Origin: Pelodera strongyloides | Taxonomy: Eukaryota; Nematoda; Chromadorea; Rhabditida; Rhabditidae | Length of the DNA: 64,000 nt | Direction: 5' to 3' | Assembly: GCA_036852015.1 (NCBI GenBank) | Contig: JAANDG010000280.1 | Location: 116,664 to 180,663 of the forward strand | Shown here: positions 60,901 through 64,000 of the stretch, piece by piece | Numbering within the stretch: position 1 is the first letter of the stretch | Layout: every line of letters begins with the position of its first letter | Notes under the pieces: model-generated | What the model saw: only the letters and a program-made list of their open reading frames with translations | What the model was told of the DNA's origin: nothing | The model's database searches: none | Position numbers and translations under genes: made by a program

Positions 60901-61936
60901 ACCTGCAACTGTGGCGCACCGATATGAAAAGATGCAGTGATTCGTGACACTGGCACATACCTAAAGGTAGAAATAGTAAGCTCATTGTACAAAATAGTAT
61001 AGAGTATAGTCTAGTATGACTAGAAAAATAATCCATCAACATATCATATCCTTGTTACACTTGATAAATGAGGACAGAGGATAACTTGATGAAGCACGAC
61101 TCTTTTGACTAAACGAAGCGCATGGTGCAACCTCCGACCAGTCCACCCCTAATCTTTATGAAAGAAATCACGGACCATTCTTGTGAATTAAAAAAAAATT
61201 ATAAATTCCAAACCCACCAAATCATATCATCGCTTTGAGTTGCGCAATTCGGTTGCTGGCAATGGGCAGAGCCGACAATAAACTCCATGAAGAGTTTTGA
61301 CCACAAAACCTCATTGTCGTTCACGAATCTGAATAAAATTATAAATACAAATCAAGAAAATACAATAAAACAAAAACTCATCTGGATATCTGGAAGGAGA
61401 AGAATGCTATGTTGTTAGTCCAAAAACAATGGATTCTAATTCCCACTCTCGTTCACTATCTAGACCTTCAATAAACACCTTTGCGTTTTAAAAAGTGAAC
61501 ATTTCAAAACCTACTTATACTCTCCGTCGGCTGTCGTACTCTCCTGACGTAAACCAGCGACGCGGCGTAACAATTCACGTACGCAACCGCAATTGGCTGG
61601 AAAGAAAAATTGTCAATATGGTTAAAAATTCTTATAAACACGGCGCACTTTGGCTGCCGTAGAGCCAACCTCAACAAAAACTTTTTCCTCAGAACAAATA
61701 GACCAAGTACAGGATGAAAATAAATGCAGAAAAGGCGAGTCTCAGCATCTGCAGTGCCGTGACGATTTCGATTATTATTCTTTGATAAAAAGAAAAAAGG
61801 CAAAAAAAAAATTGAGGAGAAAGGATAACCTTAACTTACCAGATTTCGTCGGCGTTTGTCTATTATGGCTACTCAGCTCACAGTTCTTCGGGATAACCAA
61901 ATCCCGAATACTGGACGACATCGAAGACGGATTCAT
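57924..61936 (-). CDS. KIAA0930 homologue, conserved protein of unknown function
   Basis: Exons: 61936-61840 (ATG), 61596-61515, 61328-61218, 60960-60903, 60691-60626, 60455-60348, 60150-60052, 59886-59761, 59547-59443, 59100-58941, 58730-58593, 58113-57924 (TAA), about 447 residues; one junction between the last two exons is out of phase, so a small exon or other donor is missing there. Blocks matching human KIAA0930 in order: NDNEVLWSKLFMEF, QSDDMIWYVPVS, INWEES then VCLNLILQQLDFYVTCAVCT, MDSKGEAEEITFPKIYFAID, CVELVARD, VIFLGSIRYEVLK, EFVRMRGPRGKGYAEMAV, LNAYLTYVTLPWTAIL. The protein has no assigned activity. Exon 60691-60626 ends with a GC donor (GCAAGT). LIN-52 ends 391 bp upstream on the same strand, and TTTTCAG lies about 60 nt before this ATG, compatible with an operon. 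Confidence 0.92.
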
Positions 61937-62327
61937 AGTTACACAGACAATGTGGCAGAAGTGAAGCTCCTACGGAATAAACATGCTTCCTCTGCTCCTC
62001 TTTCCTGAAAATCAAAATAAACATAAACTATAAACGCTAATCACAAATTCAACACAGTTCACACGAGTAAAAGAAACAGAAGAGAACGACCAAAAACATT
62101 TTGCGAAAAAAAAAATGTATAAGTAACAAATGGACCAAACCACATAATAATTGAGATATTGAAATAAAGTATCAGTTCTTGGAGGTAAAGTTTATCAATA
62201 TCAAATGAATGCGAAATGAAATAAGCGACAATCAATAATTTAATTAGATGCATATCATTGCATTATACCCGTCGTCGAATCATAGGTAAAGGTAGAGTTC
62301 GGCTGCTTGAGATGACTTGTTTACTGT

Positions 62328-63665
62328 TTATTCTGATGCGTTTTTACCAAAGATGTTCAGGAGGCGGCCTTTTTCGAACTGTTTCTCTGAATTAAGAAAA
62401 GAATGTAATAGTGTATCTCTGATATATCAGTCAAAGGTGGTACCTGACACCTCACAGGTATACCAACTACATTCGGGTTGTTGGAGCGAATTTTCATTAA
62501 AGATAAATACCGGCCGGTTTTTGAAACGCATCGCGGACAAGTGAATTCTTACGTATTTATGCTAATTTGCTCGAATTTAGCTCGGTTGTTTATTCTAATT
62601 TATGTACATTTTCATACGAGAATGCTCAATGCTGGTCTATTCGATGTGTTTCAAAAACCGGCCGGTATTTCGCTTTAAATAATGATCCTTTCGCAAGTCT
62701 TATTTTCCAGCCCATGTCCGAATCGCCAGAATGACAGGGAGTCCTAGCTTCATTTCAATACCTTTTAACAACCACATCCACGATAAAACAGATCACAGAT
62801 CTACCCCACACAGTAAACTAGTAACAAAATAATAAGACTCAATACAACTTACTTTCTTCAGCCGATAGCACGAGAACCGCATTTTGAACGTGTTGAATAT
62901 GTTTTGAAAGTTGATCGGGTGGTAACCGCCCGAGTTCTGTAAAATTATGGTAAAAAGTATTTTTGATAGTTTCGTATTTCATAATTCTGCATTCTGCAAT
63001 TCTAGTAAATGTCTACAACGACGTAGTTTTTTTCATAACATAACAATGTCTAGCACAACTAACGTATACATAATATAAAAAAATCCGCATACCATTAACT
63101 AGCCGAACATCCTCCGTTGCAAGCTCGGTTTTGTATCGACTTGCATTCTTCGGATCTGGTAGCAAACACTGAAATATTCACTATAAGAAACTTTACAACT
63201 GGAGCTAGTGGAAGAATAGTAATACTACTACGAAGCGTGAGCACAATCTAACTACAGTTTACATAGTTATACAAATCACAATGTGACTCATTACCGTATT
63301 TACTTTCGCATATGTTGTAATTCCAGGAATCTTGTCGATGTATTCAGAGGGAAAATCATCGTCAATTCGAAGAGATTCTTCGCAGAAGAGTTCTACGTCC
63401 TCCTGCAATATACATCTTTGGATGAAACAAGAAAATATACTCAAATTCAGTCACTGGATCAAATTTCTGACTGACCAAACACAGAAGGTAAAAATGGAAA
63501 CATTCCGACGAGCAATACTGCCAAAGCTAAACGTAGCAAATGTACAAAAAAACATACCCTTGCCTGGGGTATGGGAAGAAGGACTCGGCTTCTTGGAATG
63601 GACGGCCTTACGTAGAACAAGTTCGAGGAAGCGGAACCAGCTTGTTCCACAGGATAGTTCGCCAT
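62328..63665 (-). CDS. LIN-52, MuvB core / DREAM complex subunit
   Basis: Links the MuvB core to the pocket protein in the DREAM repressor complex. Exons in phase: 63665-63558, 63402-63295, 63168-63093, 62936-62853, 62386-62328 (TAA), 144 residues. An LxCxE pocket-binding motif, LFCEE, sits at residues 41-45, followed by SLRIDDDFPSEY and IPGI (human LIN52 LPGV position). The C-terminal helix region LVNELGRLPPDQLSKHIQHV, QNAVLVL and the closing KGRLLNIF match the MuvB-binding half of LIN-52 from other animals. The ATG is 35 nt after ATTTTCAG. The next gene downstream on this strand is the KIAA0930 homologue. An R1 element lies in the last intron. Identification rests on motif order and length; sequence conservation of the family is modest. 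Confidence 0.85.
62497..62678. mobile_element. Inverted-repeat element, family R1, copy 7
   Basis: TTAAAGATAAATACCGGCCG at the left, CGGCCGGTATTTCGCTTTAA at the right, with interior GAATTCTTACGTATTTATGC shared with copy 4. It lies in the last LIN-52 intron. Confidence 0.9.
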
Positions 63666-64000
63666 TACGGTGTCCCAATTACCAAAAGGCTTCCGAACTG
63701 AAAATTGCAAGTTATGCGACTCAAGCGGTACAAATAACGAACAGTCTAGAACTTCATCTCACACTAGAAGAGTACGAGGAGTAGTAAGACAGCAAAGTCA
63801 AAAAAATAATGATTGAAACCATGAATAAAAAGAAAAAGTTGTTTTTCATTGCAAATTCCGCCGATTCCCGCGCCGGAAATCTGTTTGTGCATGCACTTTG
63901 CATTTTTATTGTTTAGGGTTACTGTAGAACTACGGTAATTTGTCTGGCTCTTAAGAAACTGCTCATAATATTTTATACTCCTTTTCCAAGCGCGTAACTT
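63666..64000. promoter_or_regulatory. Upstream flank of LIN-52
   Basis: About 335 bp with no supported coding sequence. A TTTCAG acceptor ends at 63700-63702 (minus strand). TTCCGCCGATTCCCGCGCCGG near 63856-63877 contains TTCCCGCG on the plus strand, an E2F-type core (TTSSCGC); regulatory use is inference. Confidence 0.4.

Overview
The window reads as nuclear DNA of a nematode. The genes are intron-rich with GT-AG junctions and T-rich introns. An interstitial tract of the nematode telomere hexamer (TTAGGC, read here as GCCTAA) lies near 46.2 kb. The first gene belongs to a nematode-type Cys-loop channel clade. Most start codons sit 0-65 nt after a pyrimidine-AG acceptor, as expected for spliced-leader trans-splicing. 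The genus cannot be assigned from sequence alone. Exons were assembled by hand from frame, splice-site phase and remembered family signatures; no search was run.

Layout: 0.2-4.8 kb (+) ligand-gated anion channel, 5' end outside the window; 9.6-5.1 kb (-) TMEM245-like membrane protein; 10.5-9.8 kb (-) single-exon NUDT5-like Nudix hydrolase; 11.0-16.0 kb (+) DEF8 homologue (C1 plus Rubicon-homology domain); 23.2-17.2 kb (-) PGM2-type phosphopentomutase with 18 exons; 29.2-24.9 kb (-) nucleoporin SEH1; 32.0-31.0 kb (-) intact tyrosine recombinase; 32.2-37.1 kb (+) transcription factor DP; 40.1-37.7 kb (-) ARPC3; 42.6-40.5 kb (-) small PH-domain protein resembling Sesquipedalian; 44.3-47.4 kb (+) unassigned multi-pass membrane protein; 53.0-49.5 kb (-) branched-chain aminotransferase; 56.7-53.8 kb (-) JMJD8; 61.9-57.9 kb (-) KIAA0930 homologue; 63.7-62.3 kb (-) LIN-52.

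Four same-strand neighbour pairs are closely spaced and may be operons: NUDT5-like/TMEM245-like (about 0.26 kb), PH protein/ARPC3 (about 0.4 kb), LIN-52/KIAA0930 (about 0.39 kb) and JMJD8/BCAT (about 0.77 kb). Two DREAM-complex subunits, DP and LIN-52, fall in one 64 kb window. The other genes are unrelated housekeeping functions: pentose and nucleotide-sugar metabolism, leucine/isoleucine/valine catabolism, actin nucleation, nuclear pore, and lysosome or Golgi traffic.

Introns and spacers carry many non-autonomous repeats. The main one is a seven-copy inverted-repeat family of about 110-185 bp whose ends read TTAA-AGCG, suggesting piggyBac-type mobilisation. There are also four other fold-back elements, a 22-bp minisatellite, an intronic pair of strong hairpins near a tRNA-like sequence, and repeated short poly-C tracts. 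No CRISPR, rRNA, plasmid or viral gene was seen.
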